DNA of 48,547 nucleotides, taken from the NCBI GenBank assembly GCA_022649665.1, contig JALCOL010000016.1, positions 1 through 48,547 on the forward strand, written 5' to 3'. The stretch comes from Enterococcaceae bacterium (GTDB lineage: Bacteria; Bacillota; Bacilli; Lactobacillales; Enterococcaceae). Within the stretch, counting starts at the first letter, position 1. Every line of letters begins with the position of its first letter. Positions 17,153-25,833 of this stretch are shown in pieces. Below the pieces are notes generated by a model that made no database searches, was not told the DNA's origin, and worked only from the letters and a program-made list of their open reading frames with translations. The translations under genes were made by a program, and so were the position numbers.

Positions 17153-17545
17153 ATGGCAGCAAAAAAAGAATGGATCGAGCTCGCGCAAGCGCAATTGGAC
17201 AAAGCTTATGTGCCATATTCTCATTTTCCTGTCGGAGCAGTACTAGTCACAGAGGACGAAAAGCTTTATACTGGAATTAACATAGAAAACGTTTCCTACA
17301 GCTTAACGAACTGTGCCGAACGAACGGCTTTTTTCAAGGCTGTCTCTGAAGGGGAAATGAAATTCAAACATCTTGTGATTGCTGGAAGAACTGATGAGCC
17401 GATCTCGCCTTGCGGGGCATGTCGTCAAGTCATGGCCGAATTTTGCGATCCGGAGATGCCGGTCACACTGGTCAACGATCGCGACCGCGTGCTGGAAACG
17501 ACTGTCAGAAAGCTTTTGCCTTATGCATTTACTGAGATCGAGTAG
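17153..17545 (+). CDS. cdd: Cytidine deaminase
   Basis: Cdd deaminates cytidine and deoxycytidine to uridine and deoxyuridine, which Pdp can then cleave. The 130-residue homotetrameric type shows YSHFPVGA, NCAERTAFF with the catalytic Cys-Ala-Glu, and SPCGACRQVM with two zinc-ligand cysteines. ATG at 17153 follows the deoC stop by four bases; GAGGGGG in the deoC end serves as ribosome binding site. Longer in-frame starts inside deoC are less likely. Confidence 0.96.
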   Translation: MAAKKEWIELAQAQLDKAYVPYSHFPVGAVLVTEDEKLYTGINIENVSYSLTNCAERTAFFKAVSEGEMKFKHLVIAGRTDEPISPCGACRQVMAEFCDPEMPVTLVNDRDRVLETTVRKLLPYAFTEIE

Positions 17546-17559
17546 CACCACGGACTTGT

Positions 17560-17587
17560 TTCAAACAATCGCAAAGATTGTTGAAAA
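17560..17587 (+). terminator. Weak hairpin between cdd and the lipoprotein gene
   Basis: AACAATC pairs with GATTGTT around a five-base GCAAA loop, followed by an A-rich and then T-containing tail. It could be a leaky attenuator or an mRNA processing or stability element that lets the binding-protein gene be expressed at a different level from the enzymes. Confidence 0.35.
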
Positions 17588-17623
17588 ATAAAATTCTTTT
17601 ATGGATGAGGAGGACTCATAGAG

Positions 17624-18706
17624 ATGAAGAAGACAAAATTTTTTGGGACTTGCGCGATTGCTCTCGGAGCTTTGATCGCTCTTAGCGCATGCGGAGGTGG
17701 AAAATCCACTTCGAGTTCCGGAGACAATGCATCGACTGGCGACAAAGGAAAAGAAAAAACGGCAGCATTAATCACTGATACTGGTGGTGTTGATGATCGC
17801 TCATTTAACCAATCCGCTTGGGAAGGGTTGCAAAAATGGGGGAAAGATCACAAGCTGAAACGCGGGAACAACGGCTTCCAATATTTCCAATCTACAAACG
17901 AATCTGAATATGTTCCAAATATCGACCAAGCATTATCTGCTGGGTTCCAAACTATTTTCGGAATCGGCTACAAATTGAAACCAGCGATCGAACAACAAGC
18001 AAAAAGCAATCCAGACACAAACTTCGTTATTATCGATGATGTTATTGAAGGACAAAAGAATGTAGTATCTGCTACTTTCCAAGATAACGAAGCTGCTTAC
18101 TTGGCTGGGATCGCTGCAGCTTACACGACGAAGAGCAATAAAGTCGGCTTTATCGGCGGGGTTGAAGGGGACGTAATCGACCGTTTCGACGCTGGATATA
18201 AAGCAGGGGTTGACGCTGGAGCAAAAGCGTTGAACAAAACAGTTGAAGTAATCAACCAATATGCCGGCGACTTCAATGCACCGGATAAAGGGAAATCGAT
18301 CGCTCAAGGGATGTACTCTCAAGGCGCGGATATCATTTATCATGCTTCAGGCGGTACCGGAAACGGTGTATTCCAAGAAGCGAAAGCAATCAACGAATCT
18401 GGCGAAGGCAGCAAAGTTTGGGTCATCGGTGTTGACCGCGACCAATCCGACGAAGGTAAATACAGCGGCGGGAACTTCTGCTTGACTTCTACAACGAAGG
18501 GCGTAAATATCGCAGTGGAAGACTTGGCTCAAAAATCCAGCGACGGGAAATTCCCTGGCGGCAAACACATCGTTTACGGTTTGAAACAAGACGGTGTTGG
18601 TTTGACAGACGGCCAATTAGACGACGCAGCGAAAAAAGCAGTCGATGCAGCGAAGAAAGATATTATCGACGGGAAAGTCAAAGTTCCAGAACATCCGTCT
18701 AAATAA
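17624..18706 (+). CDS. BmpA/PnrA-type nucleoside-binding lipoprotein of an ABC transporter
   Basis: The 360-residue protein starts with a lipoprotein signal; the lipobox LSAC places the modified cysteine at about residue 23, followed by a Ser/Gly-rich linker. The mature part is a BMP-family (PnrA-like) solute-binding domain: ALITDTGGVDDRSFNQSAWE, IGYKLKPAIEQQ, GFIGGVEGDVIDRFDAGY and YHASGGTGNGVF, ending with KHIVYGLKQDGVGL. This family captures purine and pyrimidine nucleosides outside the membrane for an ABC importer, whose ATPase and permeases follow. Its codon use (GAA, CAA, AAC, ACT) looks like that of a highly expressed gene and differs from its neighbours. Known relatives are called bmpA, tmpC or pnrA. 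Confidence 0.93.
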   Translation: MKKTKFFGTCAIALGALIALSACGGGKSTSSSGDNASTGDKGKEKTAALITDTGGVDDRSFNQSAWEGLQKWGKDHKLKRGNNGFQYFQSTNESEYVPNIDQALSAGFQTIFGIGYKLKPAIEQQAKSNPDTNFVIIDDVIEGQKNVVSATFQDNEAAYLAGIAAAYTTKSNKVGFIGGVEGDVIDRFDAGYKAGVDAGAKALNKTVEVINQYAGDFNAPDKGKSIAQGMYSQGADIIYHASGGTGNGVFQEAKAINESGEGSKVWVIGVDRDQSDEGKYSGGNFCLTSTTKGVNIAVEDLAQKSSDGKFPGGKHIVYGLKQDGVGLTDGQLDDAAKKAVDAAKKDIIDGKVKVPEHPSK

Positions 18707-18737
18707 TTTTGATTCTTTGAAGCATTGAGTTTGACAT

Positions 18738-18792
18738 GCAAAGAAGTCACAAAGTAAATACACCCATTTGCTTAGGCTTCTTTGCTTTTTTT
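18738..18792 (+). terminator. Intrinsic terminator after the lipoprotein gene
   Basis: GCAAAGAAG (18738-18746) pairs perfectly with CTTCTTTGC (18777-18785), followed by seven T. It separates the lipoprotein message from the ABC ATPase, a common way to make more binding protein than transporter. The rest of the gap to 18930 holds a stem-like AAGTCTATTGGACTTATAGG region but no clear promoter. Confidence 0.75.
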
Positions 18793-18930
18793 ATGAATTG
18801 TTAAATCGTTTTACCAAACTTATTTGAGAATGTTCTAAGTCTATTGGACTTATAGGAAAAGACCTTTAGACCGCTCTTTTCCTGCAAGCCTTATAGACAC
18901 AAAACATTGAAAGATTAGGAAGTGAGTATC

Positions 18931-20496
18931 GTGGAAGAAGAAAAATATGTGATAGAAATGCGCAACATCACAAAAGCTTTCGGTACTTTTAAAGCCAACG
19001 ACAATATCAATCTGAAAGTACGCAAAGGGGAAGTCCATGCGCTCTTAGGTGAAAACGGCGCCGGAAAATCTACGTTGATGAATATGCTTTCCGGTCTGCT
19101 TCAGCCGACATCCGGTCAAATTTATTTGAACGGCAAACCGGTTGAAATCACCAGTCCAACGGTCGCAAATGATCTGGGGATCGGGATGGTCCATCAGCAT
19201 TTCATGCTTGTCGATGCTTTTACGGTCACCGAAAACATCATTTTAGGAAGCGAACCTGTCAGAGGGGTCGTTTTGAACCAGCACGAAGCAGCAAAAGAAA
19301 TCGAAGATCTATCAAAAAAATATGGATTGACTGTAAAACCGCATGCGTTGGTCGCTGATATTTCAGTGGGGATGCAGCAGCGGGCCGAGATCTTGAAAAC
19401 GCTTTACCGCGGGGCGGATATTCTGATTTTTGATGAACCGACGGCCGTTTTGACGCCGCAGGAAATCGATGAATTGATGGAAATCATGAAAGAGCTGACA
19501 AAAGAAGGCAAATCGATCATTTTGATCACCCATAAATTGGATGAAATCAAAAAAGTCGCTGACCGCTGTACCGTTATTCGGCGCGGAAAAAGTATCGATA
19601 CGGTTGAAGTAAAAGACGTTTCCAGTCAGGAATTAGCAGATATGATGGTCGGCCGTTCGGTTACTTTCAAAACGAAAAAGAAACCAGCGGAACCGAAAGA
19701 AGTCGTTTTGGATATCAAAGATTTGCACGTTAAAGAAGAACGCGGTTTGGAAGCAGTCCGCGGTTTGAATCTCGATGTGCGGGCTGGCGAGATCGTCGGG
19801 ATCGCCGGGATCGACGGTAACGGCCAGACAGAGCTGATCCAGGCTCTGACCGGTTTGCGCAAAGTCGAAAGCGGCAAGATCACTTTTAATGGAAAAGATA
19901 TCACAAATGATCGTCCGCGGCAGATCACTGAAGCCGGCGTGAGCCACGTGCCGGAAGACCGTCATCGTTATGGCTTGATCTTGGAGATGACACTTGCGGA
20001 AAATTTGGCGCTGCAAACGTATTACGAGCCGCCGATGAGCAATCACGGCGTATTGAATTATGACCAAATCAACAGTCATGCCCGCAAATTGATCAAAGAA
20101 TTCGATGTGCGGACAACAAGCGAACTGGTTCCAGCACAGGCATTGTCCGGCGGGAATCAGCAAAAAGCGATCATCGCTCGTGAAATGGATCGCGATTCAG
20201 AACTCGTGATCGTTGCACAGCCGACTCGCGGTTTGGATGTCGGGGCGATCGAATATATCCACAAACGTCTGATCGAACAGCGCGACCAAGGAAAAGCTGT
20301 TTTGGTAGTCAGTTTCGAATTGGATGAAATCATGAATTTATCGGACCGGATCGATGTAATCCACCAAGGAGTGATCGTCGGGGAAGTATTGCCGCATGAA
20401 ACGACCGAGCAGGAGCTTGGTTTGCTGATGGCCGGTTCTTCTCTTGAAAAGGCGAGAGCCGAGTTAGCTGCAAAGGAGGTCGGTCAAGGTGAATGA
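18931..20496 (+). CDS. Nucleoside ABC transporter ATPase with two nucleotide-binding domains
   Basis: The roughly 521-residue protein belongs to the sugar/nucleoside type with two fused NBDs. NBD1 has Walker A GENGAGKSTLM, an unusual signature ISVGMQQRAE, and Walker B ILIFDEPTAVLTP. NBD2 has a degenerate Walker A (GIDGNGQTEL), signature ALSGGNQQKAI and LVIVAQPTRGLD, so only one site is canonical, as usual in this family. GTG at 18931 is favoured because AGGAAG lies eight bases upstream; GTG at 18922 overlaps that motif. It powers import together with the two permeases encoded next and the lipoprotein. Names used for relatives are nupA or yufO. Confidence 0.93.
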   Translation: MEEEKYVIEMRNITKAFGTFKANDNINLKVRKGEVHALLGENGAGKSTLMNMLSGLLQPTSGQIYLNGKPVEITSPTVANDLGIGMVHQHFMLVDAFTVTENIILGSEPVRGVVLNQHEAAKEIEDLSKKYGLTVKPHALVADISVGMQQRAEILKTLYRGADILIFDEPTAVLTPQEIDELMEIMKELTKEGKSIILITHKLDEIKKVADRCTVIRRGKSIDTVEVKDVSSQELADMMVGRSVTFKTKKKPAEPKEVVLDIKDLHVKEERGLEAVRGLNLDVRAGEIVGIAGIDGNGQTELIQALTGLRKVESGKITFNGKDITNDRPRQITEAGVSHVPEDRHRYGLILEMTLAENLALQTYYEPPMSNHGVLNYDQINSHARKLIKEFDVRTTSELVPAQALSGGNQQKAIIAREMDRDSELVIVAQPTRGLDVGAIEYIHKRLIEQRDQGKAVLVVSFELDEIMNLSDRIDVIHQGVIVGEVLPHETTEQELGLLMAGSSLEKARAELAAKEVGQGE

Positions 20497-21634
20497 TCGA
20501 GGAGAAAAGATCCGCAATTTACTTGTTCCAATCATCTCTGTCATTTTCGGGTTTCTGCTAGGTGCTATTATTATGCTTATTTTCGGCTATAATCCAGGCT
20601 TGGCATATGAATCGATGCTGAAGGCCGGACTCGGGAATATGCGAAGCATCGGTGAAGTATTGCGCCAAGCCTCGCCATTGATCTTTACCGCGCTGGGCTT
20701 TGCGGTTGCCAGTGCAGCCGGCTTCTTTAATATCGGGCTTTCTGGGCAAGCGCTTTGCGGCTGGGTCTCCAGTATCTGGGTCGCACTCGCTTTTCCGGGA
20801 CTTCCTAAACCGGTCCTTGTCGTTTTGTGTGTCGTTGTCGGCGCGATCGCCGGCGCACTTGCTGGAGCGATCCCAGGTGCGTTGCGGGCCTTCTTCGGAA
20901 CGAGTGAAGTAATCACGACGATCATGCTGAACTATGTATTCCTATACGTCAGCACCTATATGATCCATAATGTCTTTCCAAAAACATTTATGGTCAACAA
21001 AGATAGTACGAATATGATCGGCGACGCTGCGAGTCTGCGCGTCATGTGGCTGACCCGCGCCTTTTCCGGTTCGCGCGTCAGCATGGGGCTTTTCTTGGCG
21101 CTTTTAGCGCTGATCGCCGTCTGGTTCATCATGAAGAAGACGACGCTCGGCTTCGAGATCCGCGCCGTTGGTTTGAACCCGTTTGCTTCCGAATATGCCG
21201 GCATGAGCAGCCGGAAAACGATCATTCTTTCAATGATGCTCTCCGGAACACTCGCAGGACTGGGCGGTGTGATCGAAGGCTTGGGAACTTACCAAAACTT
21301 CTTCGTGCAGACCGCTTCGCTTTCCATCGGGTTCGATGGGATGGCTGTCTCGCTGCTAGGATCCAATTCACCGATCGGGATCTTGTTTGCGGCACTGCTC
21401 TTCTCGGTGCTTAAGATCGGCGGTTTGGGGATGCAGACAGGTGCGAACGTGCCGTTTGAAATCGTCAATATCGTTATCGCCAGCATCATCTTCTTTGTAG
21501 GGATCAATTACGCGATTCGTCTCTTAGTTGCCAAAACCGGCGGAAAGAAAAAGGCGACAGTCGAAGTGACTGAAGTCAAAGAGGTTGAATCGAAACCAGA
21601 TCAAAAAGATTCGCAGGAAGGGGGAGAGCTCTGA
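20489..21634 (+). CDS. Nucleoside ABC transporter permease 1
   Basis: The 381-residue integral membrane protein has about 8-10 hydrophobic segments and the BPD_transp_2 features GFAVASAAGFFNIGLSGQ and GLNPFASEYAGMSSRK (the EAA-like loop contacting the ATPase). The C-terminal 30 residues are charged and cytoplasmic. GTG at 20489 overlaps the end of the ATPase gene by eight bases, with AGGAGG upstream. It pairs with the shorter permease that follows to form a heterodimeric channel (NupB or YufP type). Confidence 0.93.
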   Translation: MNDRGEKIRNLLVPIISVIFGFLLGAIIMLIFGYNPGLAYESMLKAGLGNMRSIGEVLRQASPLIFTALGFAVASAAGFFNIGLSGQALCGWVSSIWVALAFPGLPKPVLVVLCVVVGAIAGALAGAIPGALRAFFGTSEVITTIMLNYVFLYVSTYMIHNVFPKTFMVNKDSTNMIGDAASLRVMWLTRAFSGSRVSMGLFLALLALIAVWFIMKKTTLGFEIRAVGLNPFASEYAGMSSRKTIILSMMLSGTLAGLGGVIEGLGTYQNFFVQTASLSIGFDGMAVSLLGSNSPIGILFAALLFSVLKIGGLGMQTGANVPFEIVNIVIASIIFFVGINYAIRLLVAKTGGKKKATVEVTEVKEVESKPDQKDSQEGGEL

Positions 21635-22590
21635 TGAGTTTAATCACGATTTTAACACTCGTTGTGTCCTCGACTTTAGTGTATTCCACCCCCTTGATTT
21701 TAACGTCATTAGGTGGAACATTCTCCGAACGAAGCGGTGTTGTCAACGTAGGTTTGGAAGGAATCATGGTAATGGGGGCTTTCTCCGCAGTCGTCTTCAA
21801 CTTGACCTTTGCGGATAAATTTGGGCATATGACACCGTGGCTTGCCTGTCTGGTCGCGGGCTGTGTGGGACTTGTCTTCTCGCTTCTGCATGCTGTTGCG
21901 ACAGTTTCCTTGCGAGCTGACCATATCGTCAGCGGTACCGTAGTCAACTTGATGGCGCCGGCACTTGGCGTTTTCTTGATCAAAGTTATCTACAACAAAG
22001 GACAAACAGATAATATCGCTGAAAACTTGGGCTATTTCTCTTTCCCGGGACTATCAAAAATTCCAGTGATCGGGAAGATCCTTTTCGACAATACGTCGCT
22101 AGCGGCATACCTTGCAATCTTGATTGCGGTCTTGTCCTGGTTTATCATCTTCAAAACCCGGTTCGGTCTGCGCTTGCGGTCCGTGGGTGAAAATCCGCAA
22201 GCAGCGGATACATTGGGGATCAATGTATATGTACTGCGCTATGCCGGCGTATTGATTTCCGGTTTCTTGGGCGGAATGGGCGGTGCAGTATTTGCACAGT
22301 CGATTTCCGGGAACTTCTCCGTTGGAACGATCGCTGGTCAAGGGTTTATTTCCATGGCCGCAATGATCTTCGGAAAATGGAACCCGCTGGGCGCAATGGG
22401 CGCATCGCTTTTCTTCGGTTTTGCGCAATCGCTCAGTATCATCGGCGGACAATTGCCGGTCATCTCGAACATTCCGTCCATGTACTTGCAAATCGCGCCA
22501 TACTTGTTGACGATCATTGTTTTGGTTGCTTTCTTAGGGAAATCCTCTGCGCCGAAAGCCGATGGGGTCAACTATATCAAATCTAAATAA
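21634..22590 (+). CDS. Nucleoside ABC transporter permease 2
   Basis: The 318-residue membrane protein has about eight transmembrane segments. It opens with the typical STPLILTSLGGTFSERSGVVNVGLEG region and has GENPQAADTLGINVYVLRY as its ATPase-contact loop (quoted in parts: FSERSG, NVGLEG, GENPQA). It overlaps the preceding permease gene by one base (TGATG), a sign of translational coupling. It corresponds to NupC/YufQ-type permeases. After it a hairpin precedes deoB. Confidence 0.93.
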   Translation: MSLITILTLVVSSTLVYSTPLILTSLGGTFSERSGVVNVGLEGIMVMGAFSAVVFNLTFADKFGHMTPWLACLVAGCVGLVFSLLHAVATVSLRADHIVSGTVVNLMAPALGVFLIKVIYNKGQTDNIAENLGYFSFPGLSKIPVIGKILFDNTSLAAYLAILIAVLSWFIIFKTRFGLRLRSVGENPQAADTLGINVYVLRYAGVLISGFLGGMGGAVFAQSISGNFSVGTIAGQGFISMAAMIFGKWNPLGAMGASLFFGFAQSLSIIGGQLPVISNIPSMYLQIAPYLLTIIVLVAFLGKSSAPKADGVNYIKSK

Positions 22591-22598
22591 GTGTTCAG

Positions 22599-22644
22599 AA
22601 AAAGGGTGGGACAAATGGGTGCAAGCCATTGGTCTGCCCTTTTT
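22599..22644 (+). terminator. Terminator or attenuator between permease 2 and deoB
   Basis: AAAAAGGG (22599-22606) pairs with CCCTTTTT (22637-22644), and inside it CAAATGG can pair with CCATTGG across a GTGCAAG loop. The T run is in the 3' arm. Termination is probably partial because no obvious promoter lies between it and deoB. Confidence 0.65.
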
Positions 22645-22677
22645 CAATAATAAATCATGTCAGAAAGGATGTTGAAT

Positions 22678-23844
22678 ATGTTTAAACGAATTCATTTAAT
22701 CGTTCTTGACTCAGTAGGAATCGGAGAAGCACCGGACGCCGAACAATTCGGCGATGTGGGTGCCGACACACTTGGACACATCGCAAGCGAAGCGGGACTC
22801 GACGTTCCGCATATGGAACAGTTGGGATTGGGGCGGATCCGGCCGCTCGACGGTGTGAAAGCCGTGGAAGATCATGACGGATATGTTACGAAGCTCCAAG
22901 AAGTTTCAGTTGGCAAAGATACGATGACGGGTCACTGGGAGATCATGGGGCTCAGGATCGACAAACCATTCCATACGTATCCGAATGGTTTTCCGGATGA
23001 ACTGTTGAAAAAAATTGAAGACTTTTCAGGCCGCAAAATTCTTTGCAACTTGCCGTATAGCGGAACAAAAGTCATTGACGATTACGGTCCGGAACAAATG
23101 AAAACAGGAGCTTTGATCGTGTATACTTCGGCCGATCCGGTCTTGCAGATCGCCGCGCACGAAGAGGTGATCCCGCTTGAAGAATTGTACAAGATCTGCC
23201 AATATGTGCGCGACATCACCAAAGAAGAACCATATATGATCGGCCGCATCATCGCGCGTCCATATGTCGGCGAACCCGGCAATTTCACACGGACCAGCAA
23301 TCGCCATGACTATGCACTCGATCCGTTCGGACATACCGTTTTGGATTCTCTGAAAGAAAACGGCAAAGAAGTGATCGCAGTCGGCAAAATCAATGATATT
23401 TTCAACGGTCAAGGCGTGACCCAAGCGGTTCGAACTGTCAGCAATATGGACGGCGTTGATAAACTGCTCGAAGAAATGAAACAGGATTTTGAAGGCTTGA
23501 GTTTTACTAATTTAGTCGATTTTGATGCAATGTACGGCCACCGCCGCAATGTGAAAGGCTATGCACAAGCGCTGGAAGATTTTGATGCCCGCCTGCCGGA
23601 GATCATCGACGCAATGCATGAAGATGACCTTTTGATGCTGACAGCTGACCACGGCAATGATCCGACATTCAAAGGAACGGACCACACGCGTGAATTCGTA
23701 CCGCTTTTGGCTTACAGCAAACAAATGAAAGACCACGGCGAGCTGCCGACTGGACATTATGCTGATATCGCGGCAACCGTTGCCGAAAACTTCCAAGTAC
23801 CGCCGACAGAAAACGGCCGGAGCTTCCTTGATAAATTAAAATAA
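22678..23844 (+). CDS. deoB: Phosphopentomutase
   Basis: DeoB interconverts (deoxy)ribose-1-phosphate and -5-phosphate, linking the phosphorylases to DeoC and the pentose pathway. The 388-residue protein belongs to the alkaline phosphatase superfamily; metal-binding motifs are [13 protein letters not shown] at the start, [10 protein letters not shown] with the phosphorylated threonine, and LTADHGNDP and [12 protein letters not shown] near the end. ATG at 22678 has AGAAAGGATG upstream; an earlier in-frame ATG at 22657 lacks a ribosome binding site. Confidence 0.97.
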   Translation: MFKRIHLIVLDSVGIGEAPDAEQFGDVGADTLGHIASEAGLDVPHMEQLGLGRIRPLDGVKAVEDHDGYVTKLQEVSVGKDTMTGHWEIMGLRIDKPFHTYPNGFPDELLKKIEDFSGRKILCNLPYSGTKVIDDYGPEQMKTGALIVYTSADPVLQIAAHEEVIPLEELYKICQYVRDITKEEPYMIGRIIARPYVGEPGNFTRTSNRHDYALDPFGHTVLDSLKENGKEVIAVGKINDIFNGQGVTQAVRTVSNMDGVDKLLEEMKQDFEGLSFTNLVDFDAMYGHRRNVKGYAQALEDFDARLPEIIDAMHEDDLLMLTADHGNDPTFKGTDHTREFVPLLAYSKQMKDHGELPTGHYADIAATVAENFQVPPTENGRSFLDKLK

Positions 23845-23864
23845 ATAGACAGAGGAGTTTGAAA

Positions 23865-24686
23865 ATGGCAGAATTGCTTTCGAGTATCAAAGAAACGGTT
23901 GATTTCCTTCAAAACGAAGGAGTCGGGAAAGTCGAAGTCGGCTTGATCCTCGGCTCCGGGCTGGGCGAATTGGCAGAAGAAATCGAAGAAGCAGTAAAGA
24001 TCCCTTACAAAAATATCCCGCACTTCCCGCAATCGACGGTCGTCGGTCATGCAGGACAGCTGGTCTACGGGAAGCTTGCCGGCAAACAAGTTTTGGCGAT
24101 GCAAGGGCGCTTCCACTTCTATGAAGGATATCCGATGGAAAAAGTCACTTATCCGGTTCGTGTGATGGCAGCCTTGAAGGCAGAAGGCGTCATCGTGACG
24201 AATGCATGCGGCGGAGTGAACGAAACCTTTACCCCGGGCGATTTGATGCTGATCACCGATCAGATCAACTTTACAGGAACGAATCCATTGATCGGTAAAA
24301 ATGAAGACGAGTTGGGACCGCGCTTTCCTGATATGTCGCACGCTTTTACACCGGAATGGCAAGACGCGGCGCAAAAATCTGCAGATGAACTGGATGTATT
24401 TTTGAAAAGCGGTGTTTATATGGGCTTCAGCGGTCCAACTTATGAAACACCGGCAGAAGTCCGGATGGCGCGCATCATGGGTGCCGATGCAGTTGGGATG
24501 TCGACGGTGCCGGAAGTGATCGTTGCCGTTCACAGCGGTCTTAAAGTGTTGGGGATCTCCTGCATCACCAATTTGGCGGCCGGGATGCAAAATGATCTCA
24601 ACCATGCTGAAGTCGTGGCAACGACTGAACGTGTCAAAGCGACGTTCAAACAGTTGGTGAAGAAATGTCTTGAAAATCTTTCATAG
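23865..24686 (+). CDS. punA: Purine-nucleoside phosphorylase, trimeric type
   Basis: It phosphorolyses guanosine, inosine and their deoxy forms. The 273-residue protein shows LILGSGLGELAE (phosphate-binding), VVGHAGQLV, MQGRFHFYEGYP, TNACGGVNETF and GADAVGMSTVPEV, the hallmarks of the PNP/MTAP trimeric family. ATG at 23865 sits seven bases after AGAGGAG, so a TTG two codons upstream is unlikely. It is complementary to the hexameric DeoD encoded next, and the pair covers a wide range of purine nucleosides. Confidence 0.95.
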   Translation: MAELLSSIKETVDFLQNEGVGKVEVGLILGSGLGELAEEIEEAVKIPYKNIPHFPQSTVVGHAGQLVYGKLAGKQVLAMQGRFHFYEGYPMEKVTYPVRVMAALKAEGVIVTNACGGVNETFTPGDLMLITDQINFTGTNPLIGKNEDELGPRFPDMSHAFTPEWQDAAQKSADELDVFLKSGVYMGFSGPTYETPAEVRMARIMGADAVGMSTVPEVIVAVHSGLKVLGISCITNLAAGMQNDLNHAEVVATTERVKATFKQLVKKCLENLS

Positions 24687-24701
24687 AAAGGGGATTGAAA
24701 A

Positions 24702-25409
24702 ATGAGTGTGCATATTGGGGCAAAAGACGGCGAGATCGCTGATAAGATCTTGCTGCCGGGAGATCCGCTGCGGGCAAAATTCATTGCGGAAAATTTTTTG
24801 GAAGACGCAAAATGCTACAATGAAGTGCGCGGCATGCTGGGTTATACCGGAACATACAAAGGGGAGAGAATCTCCGTTCAAGGAACGGGAATGGGCCTTC
24901 CCAGCATCAGCATCTATGTCAATGAACTGATCCGCTTTTACGGGGTCAAAAAATTGATCCGCGTCGGCACGGCCGGTGCGATCAGTCGGGAAGTACATGT
25001 GCGCGATTTGGTCCTTGGGCAAGCAGCAGCAACGACTTCGGCGATGGTCGAACGCGAAGTTCCCAGCTACCATTATCCGCCGACTGCCGACTTTGGAATG
25101 CTGAAGACCGCTTTTGAGATTGCAACGAAAGCCGGTTTGCCGACACATGTCGGAACGATTCTGTCGAGCGATGCTTTTTATAATGACGAATTGGACCGTG
25201 TGCTGGAATTAGCGAAACTGGGCGTTTATGCTGTCGAAATGGAAGCAGCTGCGCTTTATTATTTGGCACGCAAATTCCATGTGCAGGCGCTGACGATCCT
25301 GACGATCAGCGACCATATGATCACCGGTGAGGAAACGACTGCTGCAGAGCGGCAAACAACGTTCAAAGATATGATGGAAGTCGGATTAGAAACTCTTTTG
25401 AAGTCGTAA
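24702..25409 (+). CDS. deoD: Purine-nucleoside phosphorylase, hexameric DeoD type
   Basis: The 235-residue enzyme of the NP-I family also accepts adenosine. Diagnostic stretches are [18 protein letters not shown], the GTGMGLPS phosphate site, RVGTAGAI, and [12 protein letters not shown] with the nucleoside-binding Met-Glu. The catalytic aspartate lies in [13 protein letters not shown] at 24702 follows AAAGGGG. It is the last gene of the salvage locus and is followed by a strong terminator. Confidence 0.96.
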   Translation: MSVHIGAKDGEIADKILLPGDPLRAKFIAENFLEDAKCYNEVRGMLGYTGTYKGERISVQGTGMGLPSISIYVNELIRFYGVKKLIRVGTAGAISREVHVRDLVLGQAAATTSAMVEREVPSYHYPPTADFGMLKTAFEIATKAGLPTHVGTILSSDAFYNDELDRVLELAKLGVYAVEMEAAALYYLARKFHVQALTILTISDHMITGEETTAAERQTTFKDMMEVGLETLLKS

Positions 25410-25419
25410 AGACAAATTG

Positions 25420-25472
25420 GAAACGAAGGTGCCGAGCCGCAAGAGCTCGGTCCCTTCGTTTCTGCTTGTTTT
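25420..25472 (+). terminator. Strong terminator of the nucleoside salvage locus
   Basis: GAAACGAAGG and CCGAGC pair with GCTCGG and CCTTCGTTTC, forming a long stem with a small internal loop around a CGCAAGA apex, followed by a T-rich tail. It closes the deo locus. Confidence 0.8.
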
Positions 25473-25499
25473 GCTAAACGTGCGCGAAAAAAGTATAAT
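25471..25499 (+). promoter_or_regulatory. Promoter of the small-protein/antiporter/mutSL cluster
   Basis: TTGCTA (25471-25476) and a perfect TATAAT (25494-25499) are separated by 17 bases. The next gene starts at 25546 after AAAGGAG. Confidence 0.7.
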
Positions 25500-25545
25500 G
25501 GATGCACGAAAACATTTTTCTCGAATCAAAGGAGATACATATATA

Positions 25546-25821
25546 ATGAATGCAGAATTCGAAACGCGCTTACATAATTTAAAAGAACAGTATCACGTCT
25601 TGACACCGGACAAAAAACGCGAGATCAAGCGGGAAATGCTGCTGCACCGCCCGCGGACTTACCGCAAGTGCGAACACTTGCGGCACGAGCTGCTGCGTCT
25701 GGAGCTGAAACGCAACCAAGTGCTGGCGGCGGATCAGCCGGAAAAAAATCACGAGCTCGAAGAAAAGATTTTAATGAAAAAGGCGCAATTGTTGAAGATC
25801 TTGTATGAAAACAAAAAGTAA
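25546..25821 (+). CDS. Small basic helical protein, unknown function
   Basis: This is a 91-residue, highly charged protein. It has many Lys, Arg, Glu and Leu in heptad-like order (for example HLRHELLRLELKRNQVL), so it is probably a coiled-coil or helical hairpin. No domain is recognised. The ATG at 25546 is preceded by AAAGGAG, and a good promoter lies upstream, so it is probably real. The antiporter gene begins 12 bases after its stop. A role linked to the antiporter or to nucleic acid binding would be guesswork. Confidence 0.7.
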   Translation: MNAEFETRLHNLKEQYHVLTPDKKREIKREMLLHRPRTYRKCEHLRHELLRLELKRNQVLAADQPEKNHELEEKILMKKAQLLKILYENKK

Positions 25822-25833
25822 GGACTGAAACGA

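Noticed and set aside
23757-24605. Minus-strand open frame of about 280 codons opposite punA
   Set aside because: Antisense shadow of a well-supported enzyme gene; its Cys/His/Arg-rich composition is typical of such shadows.
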